Source: Spirochaetota bacterium
GTDB lineage: Bacteria > Spirochaetota > Spirochaetia > Treponematales > Treponemataceae
Assembly (NCBI GenBank): GCA_022704725.1
Contig: JAKJFV010000011.1
Coordinates: forward strand, 243-15,981
DNA: 15,739 nt
Direction of reading: 5' to 3'
Positions 8,125-14,404 of this stretch are shown here, in pieces (position 1 is the stretch's first letter; each line of letters begins with the position of its first letter). The notes below the pieces were generated by a model, which did not search any database, was not told where the DNA came from, and saw only the letters and a list, made by a program, of their open reading frames with translations. The translations under genes and the position numbers were made by a program.

Positions 8125-8179
8125 ATAAATTAAGTGTTATAAAATAGACTATAATTAATATTATAAGGAGTTTTATCCG

Positions 8180-8512
8180 GTGTATTCACTGCTTTCTGAT
8201 GAAGACATTATGAAGAATCTAGCCTCCCGCTTTGACGCTCTCCGTCTTTCTAAAGAGATAAAAGATGAAGAACTTGTAGAGAAAAGCGGAGTTTCAAGTG
8301 TCAGCATAAGCAAATTCCGATCGGGCAAGAATATAACGCTTAAAACCCTTATAGGTCTTTTACGCGCCTTAGGAGAACTTGAAAGACTGGAAACTGTCCT
8401 TCCCGAAGGAAAAGAGTGGAGCCCTCTTGCCTCGCAAACATCATCACCTAAAAAAAGAGTCCGCAGTAAAAAAAAGCAGAATTCCTCTTTCGTATGGGGA
8501 GATGAACAATGA
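8180..8512 (+). CDS. hipB: HipB-like antitoxin, XRE-type HTH
   Basis: This 110-residue DNA-binding antitoxin has a Cro/C1-type helix-turn-helix spanning about residues 13-70; the recognition region is ELVEKSGVSSVSISKFRSGKN, followed by TLKTLIGLLRALGELE. A basic linker (KKRVRSKKK, 91-99) leads to a short tail with SFVWGDE. In E. coli HipB a C-terminal Trp contacts HipA, so Trp106 may do the same (inference). It starts at GTG 8180, supported by AAGGAG nine bases upstream; an ATG at 8210 is the alternative and lacks that site. Its TGA overlaps the hipA ATG by four bases, a classic coupled antitoxin-toxin pair. It probably represses its own promoter through the palindrome at 8097-8124. Confidence 0.85.
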   Translation: MYSLLSDEDIMKNLASRFDALRLSKEIKDEELVEKSGVSSVSISKFRSGKNITLKTLIGLLRALGELERLETVLPEGKEWSPLASQTSSPKKRVRSKKKQNSSFVWGDEQ

Positions 8513-9831
8513 AAAATATTGTAGGCGTTTCCCTTTGGGGAACAACAATAGGCTACCTCGGCTATGAACCAGGACAGACTCAGATTGCCTCTTTCGAATT
8601 TGACCGCGATTTCACACGATCCGCTATTCAGATTTCTCCTGCAGTAATGAAATATCCTCCTCTTGTTCACAGGTTTGACACTATCAGTATGAAGACATTT
8701 AAAGGTCTCCCCGGCGTCTTTGCAGACTCTCTTCCTGACTCATGGGGCAATAATTTAATTGATATGTACTTTGCTCAAAAGGGAATTCCATCAATTGATA
8801 TTACCGCGCTTGACCGGCTTTTATATGTTGGAAAAAGAGGGATGGGCGCCTTTGAATACGAACCTGCCGAAGAATTTGACAAAAAGGATAAAAACCTCAT
8901 TCAGCTTGATATCAGCAGATTAAGTGAACTTGCTTCTCTTGTTTTAGAAAGAGATGCAGCTAAAAGGAAACAGCTGCTCGCGCAGGACACAATGAGCGAT
9001 GCACTGCGTCTCATAAAAACAGGATCCAGCGCAGGAGGGGCGCGTTCAAAGGCTCTTGTAGCTCTGGATAATAAGGGAAGACTTTTTGACGGGACAATAT
9101 CAGGCAGTGAGCATGAAAATATTCGCTCTCTGTGGATATTGAAATTCGACACAGAGGGAAATAAAGACAGGGAACGCTATGATCCTGAGGGCATGACAAA
9201 AGTTGAATACTGCTATTCCCTCATTGCAAAAAACTGCGGTATTACAATTCCCGAAGTTCGGTATATTGCAGAAGGCAATTCTTTTCATTTTCTTATAGAA
9301 AGGTTTGACCGCAGTATAGAAGACGGGAAAATAAAAAAAGTACATTTTAATTCATGGGCAGCGCTTGCGCACGCAGACCGCGACCAGACTGGAAGCCATT
9401 CGTATGAGCAGCTCGTTCTTCTTGCGCGCACGCTCGGACTCGGCGATAACGAGGTGCAGGAAATTTTCAGACGCTCTGTGTTTAATATTCTCGGGCGCAA
9501 TCAGGACGATCATACAAAAAATTTTGCTTTTATTATGGAGCGTGACGGCAGCTTTAAACTCTCCCCGGCCTTTGACCTTACCTGGTCGTATGATCCTGAA
9601 GGGCGATGGACGAGGACTCATCAAATAAGGCTTAACGGTAAACAGGATGAGTTTACACGTGATGATCTAGTAGCTTTCGGAAAATACTGTAACTTGAGTG
9701 AAAAAAAAGCGCTGGGAATTATAGGTGAAGTGAAGGACGCATTCAGCACTTTTCCATCTTTGTGCAGGGAGTATGAAGTGCCGCGGGAGTTGAAAAAAAG
9801 AATTATTGAAACACAGAGGCTGGGGATATAA
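8509..9831 (+). CDS. hipA: HipA-family serine/threonine kinase toxin
   Basis: This 440-residue full-length HipA-family kinase includes the N-terminal subdomain with the hallmark FKGLPGVFADSLPDSWG (64-80). The kinase part shows a Gly/Ser loop GSSAGGARSK (172-181, where the autophosphorylated Ser of E. coli HipA lies) and the ATP-binding Lys212 in LWILKFD. The catalytic block is NQDDHTKNF (331-339, Asp333) and the metal-binding Asp356 sits in SPAFDLTWS. All expected catalytic residues are present. E. coli HipA phosphorylates glutamyl-tRNA synthetase and induces dormancy; other members use other targets, so the substrate here is open. The length is typical and no fragment is missing. It overlaps hipB by ATGA, giving translational coupling. 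No terminator is seen after the TAA; the next 470 bases hold the repeat-flanked patch. Confidence 0.92.
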   Translation: MKNIVGVSLWGTTIGYLGYEPGQTQIASFEFDRDFTRSAIQISPAVMKYPPLVHRFDTISMKTFKGLPGVFADSLPDSWGNNLIDMYFAQKGIPSIDITALDRLLYVGKRGMGAFEYEPAEEFDKKDKNLIQLDISRLSELASLVLERDAAKRKQLLAQDTMSDALRLIKTGSSAGGARSKALVALDNKGRLFDGTISGSEHENIRSLWILKFDTEGNKDRERYDPEGMTKVEYCYSLIAKNCGITIPEVRYIAEGNSFHFLIERFDRSIEDGKIKKVHFNSWAALAHADRDQTGSHSYEQLVLLARTLGLGDNEVQEIFRRSVFNILGRNQDDHTKNFAFIMERDGSFKLSPAFDLTWSYDPEGRWTRTHQIRLNGKQDEFTRDDLVAFGKYCNLSEKKALGIIGEVKDAFSTFPSLCREYEVPRELKKRIIETQRLGI

Positions 9832-9860
9832 GACCACACGGATAAAAATCACATATAGGA

Positions 9861-9908
9861 AAAAACACGGAGTACACGGGCGCTACGCGCATCACGGAGC
9901 ACACAGAA
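9861..9908 (+). repeat. left degenerate repeat of an inverted pair
   Basis: This 48-base tract runs from AAAAACACGG to CACACAGAA. Its inverted partner is 10243-10290: compared with the reverse complement of that partner and without gaps, about 30 of 48 positions agree, including the outer ten bases and 14 of the inner 16. A shorter related piece (ccacacggat) lies just before, at 9833-9842. The wording is that of CACGGA/CACAGA-rich intergenic filler seen dispersed in many bacterial genomes. Confidence 0.6.
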
Positions 9909-9922
9909 TAGATGAGAAAAAA

Positions 9923-10213
9923 ATGGTTTTTGATGACGATAAAGATTTGGATATCTTGAACATTCTTTCTGCCAAGAAGCAAATCAAGAGTATTGCGTTG
10001 TATGTTAAAATATTTTATACAAGTAGAAATTATAGTGATCGCGACAAACTAGATTATTTGAAGATAAAAGATTCTCCTGATCCTTTAGAAGTGCATTATT
10101 TTAATGGGAAACCGTATATACAGATGGGGCATGATTTAGTTATTGTTGCTTTTAAGGTAAAGAACCTAAGGTACAATCAAAAAACAAATAAACTGGAGTT
10201 TGATAAATACTAG
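9923..10213 (+). CDS. orphan hypothetical protein, AT-rich
   Basis: This 96-residue protein I do not recognise. It is rich in Asp, Lys, Tyr and Ile, begins MVFDDDKDLDILN, and ends with alternating hydrophobic stretches (VHYFNGKPYIQMGHDLVIVAFKV) that suggest a small beta-rich domain. There is no signal peptide or membrane segment. The frame is open back into hipA, but the upstream codons translate the repeat (HGVHGRYAHHGAH), so I start at the ATG at 9923; only a weak GAG precedes it. Base composition is clearly more AT-rich than hipA or putP (about one third G+C by eye) and it lies exactly between two inverted repeats, which suggests transfer as a small cassette. It could also be a decayed remnant. 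No function is proposed. Confidence 0.5.
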   Translation: MVFDDDKDLDILNILSAKKQIKSIALYVKIFYTSRNYSDRDKLDYLKIKDSPDPLEVHYFNGKPYIQMGHDLVIVAFKVKNLRYNQKTNKLEFDKY

Positions 10214-10242
10214 ATAGTAAGCCTTTATATGAAGTCATGGTT

Positions 10243-10290
10243 TTCTGTGTGTTCTGTGTCTGCGTAAGCAGTCCGTTCATCCGTGTTTTT
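10243..10290 (-). repeat. right degenerate repeat of the inverted pair
   Basis: Read on the minus strand, this 48-base tract starts AAAAACACGG and ends GACACAGAACACACAGAA, mirroring the copy at 9861-9908. The two lie 14 bases before the start and 29 bases after the stop of the orphan ORF. No transposase is present, and I saw no target-site duplication. Confidence 0.6.
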
Positions 10291-10350
10291 ATAGATCCAG
10301 GTTCAACGGTGTGCTCCTGTTTTAAAATATTCAATAAAAGGAAAATAAAC

Positions 10351-10593
10351 ATGAAAAACGCTCTTTTAGACAGCATCGAAAAAATTCACACTACCGAATT
10401 GGGTCTTGTCCGCATTCAAAGAAATCTTTCTCTTATAGAGACTGATATTGTGCAGTGGTGTAAAAGCTTTATTCTGGATCCGTCAAGCCGCATAACACGG
10501 CAGGGGAAAAACTGGTACATACAAAAAGACTCTGTTATTCTTACCGTGAATGCTCACAGCTATACCATAATAACAGCTCACAAACAAAAATAA
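10351..10593 (+). CDS. DUF3781 small protein
   Basis: This 80-residue protein matches what I know of DUF3781: an opening 'LLDSIEKIHTTELG' helix, a 'RIQRNLSL' block, 'VQWCKSFILD', and the closing 'GKNWYIQKDSVILTVNAHSYTIITAHK'. The family is widespread in Firmicutes and other gut bacteria and has no assigned function. It is probably cytoplasmic. The ATG at 10351 is preceded by AAAGGA with an eight-base spacer. The frame is open upstream to 10237, but that part translates the repeat and is not coding. There is no obvious partner gene: the putP promoter begins nine bases after its stop. Its own promoter is not clear; a TAAAAT hexamer about 30 bases before the start lacks a good -35 box. Confidence 0.82.
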   Translation: MKNALLDSIEKIHTTELGLVRIQRNLSLIETDIVQWCKSFILDPSSRITRQGKNWYIQKDSVILTVNAHSYTIITAHKQK

Positions 10594-10601
10594 TCTTTCT
10601 T

Positions 10602-10630
10602 TTGACAGAATCTCGTCCTCATGGTACAAT
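10602..10630 (+). promoter_or_regulatory. putP promoter
   Basis: A perfect TTGACA (10602-10607), a 17-base spacer and TACAAT (10625-10630) give a near-consensus sigma-70 promoter about 68 bases upstream of the putP start. The leader contains a short A/T palindrome (AAAAAATTTTTT type) near 10648 and a strong GAGGAG (10683-10688) nine bases before the ATG. Confidence 0.8.
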
Positions 10631-10697
10631 ATCGGGTTATTAAAAAAAATTTTTTGAAAACTACTGTTTTCTCATATTTTACGAGGAGTAAAAAAGA

Positions 10698-12156
10698 ATG
10701 GTTACTTACATTATTCAGTTTTCTTTATACCTTGCCCTCATGCTTGGCATAGGGCTCTGGTCTATGAAAAAGACGCAAAACAATGAAGACTTCCTTATAG
10801 GCGGCAGAAGGATGGGCCCTGTTGTTTCAGCGATCAGCGCCGGTGCTTCCGATATGTCGAGCTGGCTTCTTCTGGGTGTTCCCGGTGCCGTTTTTGCAGG
10901 CGGCCTTGTAGAAGGTTTTTTGGATAGCCCTCGGCCTAACAATCGGAGCCTATGTTAACTGGCTCATTGTAGCAGGCCGTTTCCGCTACCTCACAGAAAA
11001 GTATAAAGCCTTAACACTTCCCAGTTATTTATCGAGCCGTTTTGAAGACAAAAGCGGACTTCTAAAAGTTGTCGGAACTCTTGTAACGCTCTTTTTCTTT
11101 ACACTCTATGTTGCTTCCGGTCTTAAGGGCGGAACCCTCCTTTTTGCTCACACCTTTGGAGCAACAGAAAACGCGGCCTTAATAATTACAACCCTTGTTG
11201 TTGTGTCCTATACCTTCTTAGGCGGCTACATCGCCGTCTGCTGGACAGACCTTATTCAGGGTCTTTTAATGTGCACCGCCCTCATACTTACAGCCCTCTT
11301 TGCCTACTTTGCAATAAGCGGATCCGGTGTTTCTATAACTGATATTAACCCATCAGCTTTCAGCCTTAAAACCGGCTGGATCACCGCTGTGTCCCTCATG
11401 GCCTGGGGATTCGGCTATTTTGGACAGCCTCACATTCTTGCACGGTTTATCGGTATAAAGGACGTTGCCTCTGTTCCTAAAGCCCGCAGAATCGGCATCA
11501 CATGGATGATTATCAGCCTGATAATGGCTATGGCGATCGGCTTAATCGGAATAGGCTATAACAGCCTTTTCCCCATGCAGGGAGTATCAGGCCCGGATGG
11601 AAATTCTGAAAGAATATTCCTCGCCTTAACAAGTGCTCTTTTTCATCCATTGTTTGGAGGCTTCGTTCTAGCAGCTGTTCTTGCTGCCGTTATGTCCACT
11701 GCAGATTCCCAGCTCCTTGTACTCACATCATCTTTAACAGAAGATCTTCCGTTTTTCAGTAAGTTTACAGAACAGAAAAAAGCATGGGTCAGCCGTTTGG
11801 GTGTTATCGGTTTTGCACTGATTGCCTTTTTAATTGCATTAAATGACAAGGGCAGCATACTCGGCATGGTCGGCTATGCATGGGGCGGATTCGGCGCAGC
11901 CTTCGGACCTGTCGTTCTGTTATCAGTCTTATGGAGAAAAGTTACCAAATGGGGTGCGGTATCCGGAATTGTAACCGGCGCGCTCACCATCTTCCTTGTT
12001 AAAAACTATATAAAAATTCCCGGGGAATATGTGTATGAACTCTTACCCGGTTTCGTTGTCGCCTTCATAGCAGTAGTTGTAGTAAGCTTGTTTACCCAAA
12101 AACCTTCAGAAGAAGTACTCAAACACTTTGATGAGGCTAAAAAGGCAGTAAAATAG
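10698..12156 (+). pseudogene. putP: sodium/proline symporter, single-base frameshift
   Basis: Read across one frameshift this is a 485-residue Na+/solute symporter of the SSS family, closest in wording to PutP, which imports proline with sodium. SAGASDMSSW (about 47-56, Asp52) matches the Na+-binding TM2 segment of E. coli PutP, and VMSTADSQLLVLTSSL matches the TM9 sodium-site region. FEDKS and LGGYIAVCWTDLIQG are also typical. The frame breaks in a run of six T at 10916-10921: the first frame continues only to a TGA at 10956-10958, while with five T the reading goes straight into FWIALGLTIGAYVNW, the expected continuation. All the rest is intact to the TAG at 12154-12156, without further damage. 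The break may be a sequencing or assembly error, a recent mutation or phase-variable slippage. The promoter and Shine-Dalgarno are excellent and a strong terminator follows. Confidence 0.85.
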
Positions 12157-12197
12157 CAAAAAAAAGTGCTATTCTAAATACCCATTTAAAATTTGTT

Positions 12198-12235
12198 AAA
12201 GAGCCGCTGTACAAGATGCAGCGGCTCTTTTTTAT
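12198..12235 (+). terminator. intrinsic terminator of putP
   Basis: A perfect 12-base stem, AAAGAGCCGCTG (12198-12209) with CAGCGGCTCTTT (12219-12230), has a nine-base loop and ends in six T (12228-12233). It lies 41 bases after the putP stop. Confidence 0.92.
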
Positions 12236-12544
12236 CTGCAGGGGAGAAGAAGGGGAACACAGATGCACGCAGATGTATATGGGGTAAAGCAAAGCAGCGA
12301 TTGACACAGATTGGAGAGCGCACAGGTGGGATGTATATAAGACAGGATAACAGGATTTTCAGGATTAATAGGGTTGAATACTTTTTTACTTGACGGGTAA
12401 GTCTTTACAAATTGAGAATACCATTGACAATTTGTAAGAGCTAGAGCTTCCTTCTTCGTGCAGCATCGTGTATGCTGGAGATAAAGAGCTGTCGCTTCAT
12501 GGTATAAAAATGCATCCATGGAACAGCCGGTTTTAGGAGCTAAA
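12236..12544. other. gene-free region with repeat filler and small hairpins
   Basis: No credible gene lies here. 12256-12320 holds ACACAGATGCACGCAGAT-type text related to the repeats around 9861 and 10243. 12342-12373 has imperfect 8-9-base repeats of CAGGAT (at 12343, 12351 and 12360). Downstream, TTACAAATTG (12405-12414) is exactly inverted at 12428-12437 with a 13-base loop, and CAGCAT (12461-12466) is inverted at 12472-12477. These hairpins have no T tract and could lie in the leader of the downstream membrane-protein gene. I found no promoter with two good boxes. Confidence 0.6.
12256..12373. repeat. degenerate dispersed-type intergenic repeat
   Basis: This tract is built from ACACAGAT/CGCAGAT units followed by tandem CAGGAT units, text of the kind found dispersed in many genomes. 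Similar units occur in this window only at 9834-9908 and 10243-10290. Short open frames here, such as 12193-12393 on the + strand, are by-products. Confidence 0.5.
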
Positions 12545-13225
12545 ATGACATTTAATAAGAGATTTGTAAAACGGGTTTTAATGTGCCTTTTAGGCGTATT
12601 AATCTGTTCATTCAGTGTGGGTATGTTTAACCTTGCAGCCTTTGGGGTAGACCCCTTTCAGTGCTTTGCTCAGGGTTCGCATTCCGTTTTTTCTCAGTAC
12701 ATGAGCTATGGAACCTACTATGTAATTATCAGTTTAATAATGCTTGTAATTATTTTCATCTGGGATAAGCACTATATCAATTTGGGGACTTTCATAAATA
12801 TGTTTTTAACCGGATACATCATCGATTTTTCATATGGGTTTTTAGTGTCTGTTTTTCCGGATCCGTCTGTAGTATTGCGGAGCGGAATGCTCATTCTCGG
12901 CGTTCTCATTTTATGCTTCGGCTCTGCGTTTTATATAACAGCAGACCTCGGCGTTTCGGTGTACGACGCAATTGCCCTCATCCTTGCAAAAAAGAAAATA
13001 AAAATTAAAACCTACGTTCTTCCTTTTAAATGGATACGTGTAGCCACTGATTGCCTGTGTGTTGCGCTCGGCATGGTATTCGGCAAGATGCCTGGAGCCG
13101 GAACGCTTGTTACCGCTTTTTTCATGGGGCCTGTTATCAGTTTCCTGAATCACAAGGCTGCCGAGCCGTTTCTTAATTGGAGAACTCCGCTGCTGGAAAT
13201 CGTAAAAGTTGAAACGGATGCGTGA
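12545..13225 (+). CDS. YczE/YitT-like integral membrane protein
   Basis: This 226-residue membrane protein has about five hydrophobic segments and a basic N-terminus (MTFNKRFVKRV). The order and wording (GVLICSFSVGMFNLAAFGVDPFQCF, then YVIISLIMLVIIFIWDKHYINLGTFINMFLTGYIIDF, then the GSAFYITADLGVSVYDAIALILAK block) match YczE/YitT-type proteins (the DUF6198 group). They are predicted transporters or membrane factors of unknown substrate. I start at ATG 12545 because AGGAG (12535-12539) sits five bases before it. An in-frame ATG at 12518 would place that site inside the gene. It stands alone: the putP terminator is upstream, and a palindrome and terminator follow. The long leader has two hairpins that might regulate it. 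Confidence 0.8.
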   Translation: MTFNKRFVKRVLMCLLGVLICSFSVGMFNLAAFGVDPFQCFAQGSHSVFSQYMSYGTYYVIISLIMLVIIFIWDKHYINLGTFINMFLTGYIIDFSYGFLVSVFPDPSVVLRSGMLILGVLILCFGSAFYITADLGVSVYDAIALILAKKKIKIKTYVLPFKWIRVATDCLCVALGMVFGKMPGAGTLVTAFFMGPVISFLNHKAAEPFLNWRTPLLEIVKVETDA

Positions 13226-13234
13226 ACAAGAGTG

Positions 13235-13260
13235 AAATAGAACGAACGTTCGTTCTATTT
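13235..13260. repeat. 26-bp perfect palindrome, TetR-operator-like
   Basis: Bases 13235-13260 are a perfect inverted repeat with half-site AAATAGAACGAAC. It begins nine bases after the stop of the YczE-like gene. The GAACG...CGTTC core resembles operators used by many TetR-family repressors, but no TetR gene is in the window. In RNA it could form a hairpin, yet no proper T tract follows, and a separate terminator lies just downstream. Confidence 0.7.
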
Positions 13261-13282
13261 ACTTAGGGCAGTTGAACAAAAG

Positions 13283-13318
13283 GGCTCTTTCATCCTTGCG
13301 GTGAAAGAGTCTTTTTTT
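13283..13318. terminator. intrinsic terminator between convergent YczE-like and GH5 genes
   Basis: GGCTCTTTCATCC (13283-13295) pairs with GGTGAAAGAGTC (13300-13311), with one bulged T and one G-U pair, around the loop TTGC. Seven T follow (13312-13318). It serves the + strand gene. On the minus strand the same stem ends in CCCTTTTG, a weaker terminator for the GH5 gene. Confidence 0.8.
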
Positions 13319-14336
13319 ATTTCACATAGACTGATAGCAGCTCGTCTCTTATAGGTTTGTAGTGGTCATCAATAATGCCGAAATCCATTTCTTTGTATGA
13401 CCAGATTGCAGAGCCTATGTTATTTTCTTTGAAAATGGTAAATACATCTTTAAACCAGTTAAGACTGTCCTCTGCCGGTGCTCTGTCTATGACGCCGAAT
13501 TCTCCGCAGTAAAGCTGTACTCCGTATTTCGCGGCAGCAGTTTTTGCTTCCTTTACCATTTCGCGTATTAAAGAATCGCCCATATTTTTTTTATCTGCAT
13601 CGGTAACGTCTTTACCCTTGTAGCCTAGAGGCTTGGAAAGTTCAATAAAGTATTCCATGGTACCGGGATAGTTAACGTCCCTGTCCATGATGATGTTGGG
13701 AACCCACGGAGCTTTTTGGTGAGTAAAAATAAGCGGCTCATAAAAGTGGAACGTGAAAATAATGTTTTCATCCAAAGGCTTTTCAAGGAGTTTCACCGTT
13801 CTGGCGCTGTTCCATTGAATGCCTCCGTAAATAATCTTGGTAACAGGAGCATGCTTGCGGACAGCAGACACCGTTCTTGTAATAAGTGAATTCCATAAAG
13901 AAGCAAGATCCTGTTCGACAACTTCATTTAAAAGTTCGAAGGCGACATGGGTGTACGATCCGTATTTTTTTGCAATTTTTTCCCATAGTGATACAAACTT
14001 TGCCTTAAGTTTTTCATCATTGAAAAGCGAATTCTTTTGCGTGTTTCCTGCGTCGTTAAAGTCGTAGCCTGCAGCCTTGTGAAGATCCAGTATCAGATTA
14101 AGGCCGTATTCCGCGCACCACGAAACCATGTTGTCCAAATAGACATAGCCTGAAGGTTTATCGCTGCCGTCAGCATTTTCTATGACATTGTAGTCAAAAG
14201 GAAGGCGGATATGGTCAAAGCCCCAGCTTTTAACACGCTCCACATCTTGTTTGCTTATGAAGCTGTCGTACCGCTCCTTTGTGTGATTACACTGAGAAAG
14301 CCATCCCCCGAAATTTATTCCCCGTTCAAGTTTCAT
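13317..14336 (-). CDS. glycoside hydrolase family 5 enzyme, cytosolic
   Basis: This 339-residue (beta/alpha)8 glycanase of family GH5 has the general acid/base Glu138 in FELLNEV and the nucleophile Glu279 in YCGEFGV. Supporting residues are IRLPFDYN near residue 45, the LDLH block (His86), FHFYEP (His197, Tyr199) and AIWSYKEMDFG (Trp312). The catalytic set is complete. GH5 enzymes cleave beta-1,4-glucans, mannans and related chains; the subfamily cannot be fixed by eye. There is no signal peptide, dockerin or carbohydrate-binding module, so it likely acts on imported oligosaccharides. The ATG at 14336 is chosen because GGAGGT lies directly before it. The ATG at 14348 is itself part of that Shine-Dalgarno (ATGGAGGTAAGAATG). 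It is divergent from the AraC-type gene, suggesting local control. Confidence 0.88.
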   Translation of the reverse strand: MKLERGINFGGWLSQCNHTKERYDSFISKQDVERVKSWGFDHIRLPFDYNVIENADGSDKPSGYVYLDNMVSWCAEYGLNLILDLHKAAGYDFNDAGNTQKNSLFNDEKLKAKFVSLWEKIAKKYGSYTHVAFELLNEVVEQDLASLWNSLITRTVSAVRKHAPVTKIIYGGIQWNSARTVKLLEKPLDENIIFTFHFYEPLIFTHQKAPWVPNIIMDRDVNYPGTMEYFIELSKPLGYKGKDVTDADKKNMGDSLIREMVKEAKTAAAKYGVQLYCGEFGVIDRAPAEDSLNWFKDVFTIFKENNIGSAIWSYKEMDFGIIDDHYKPIRDELLSVYVK

Positions 14337-14404
14337 TCTTACCTCCATGAGTAATTATCAGTGTTAGAATAACCGCTCAAACTGCTGCAGTATAGTAGTA
14401 AAAT
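14337..14404. promoter_or_regulatory. divergent regulatory gap between GH5 and AraC-type genes
   Basis: This 68-base gap must hold the GH5 promoter and probably that of the regulator. A small palindrome ACTGCTGCAGT (14381-14391) lies near its middle and a TATAGT hexamer (14391-14396) could be a + strand -10 box, but no good -35 boxes were found in either direction. AraC-type activators often work at promoters with poor -35 boxes, so this is compatible with activation by the adjacent gene product (inference). Confidence 0.35.

Noticed and set aside
8173..8670. 165-codon minus-strand open frame antisense to hipB and the start of hipA
   Set aside because: It lies opposite two well-supported genes, its translation shows no recognisable domain, and it is rich in Ser, Arg and Phe as expected for a shadow frame.
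9806..9922. Upstream extension of the 96-residue orphan ORF into hipA
   Set aside because: The extra codons overlap the end of hipA and translate the repeat; no ribosome-binding site supports the start.
10237..10350. Upstream extension of the DUF3781 frame
   Set aside because: It translates the right-hand repeat, and the family N-terminus begins at 10351 with a good Shine-Dalgarno.
10943..12156. Separate second transporter gene starting at 11203
   Set aside because: The sequence between 10922 and 11203 is coding in the same frame and continues PutP directly; there is no ribosome-binding site for a new start.
9834..12373. CRISPR array suggested by the repeated CACGGA/CACAGA and CAGGAT units
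   Set aside because: The units are short, degenerate and not separated by equal-length spacers; no cas genes are present.
12193..12393. 66-codon + strand open frame after putP
   Set aside because: It runs through the terminator hairpin and repeat filler, and has no Shine-Dalgarno or domain.
14352..14380. Minus-strand TTGAGC-17-TAATTA as GH5 promoter
   Set aside because: The predicted transcript start would fall within the Shine-Dalgarno at 14341-14346, leaving no usable leader.
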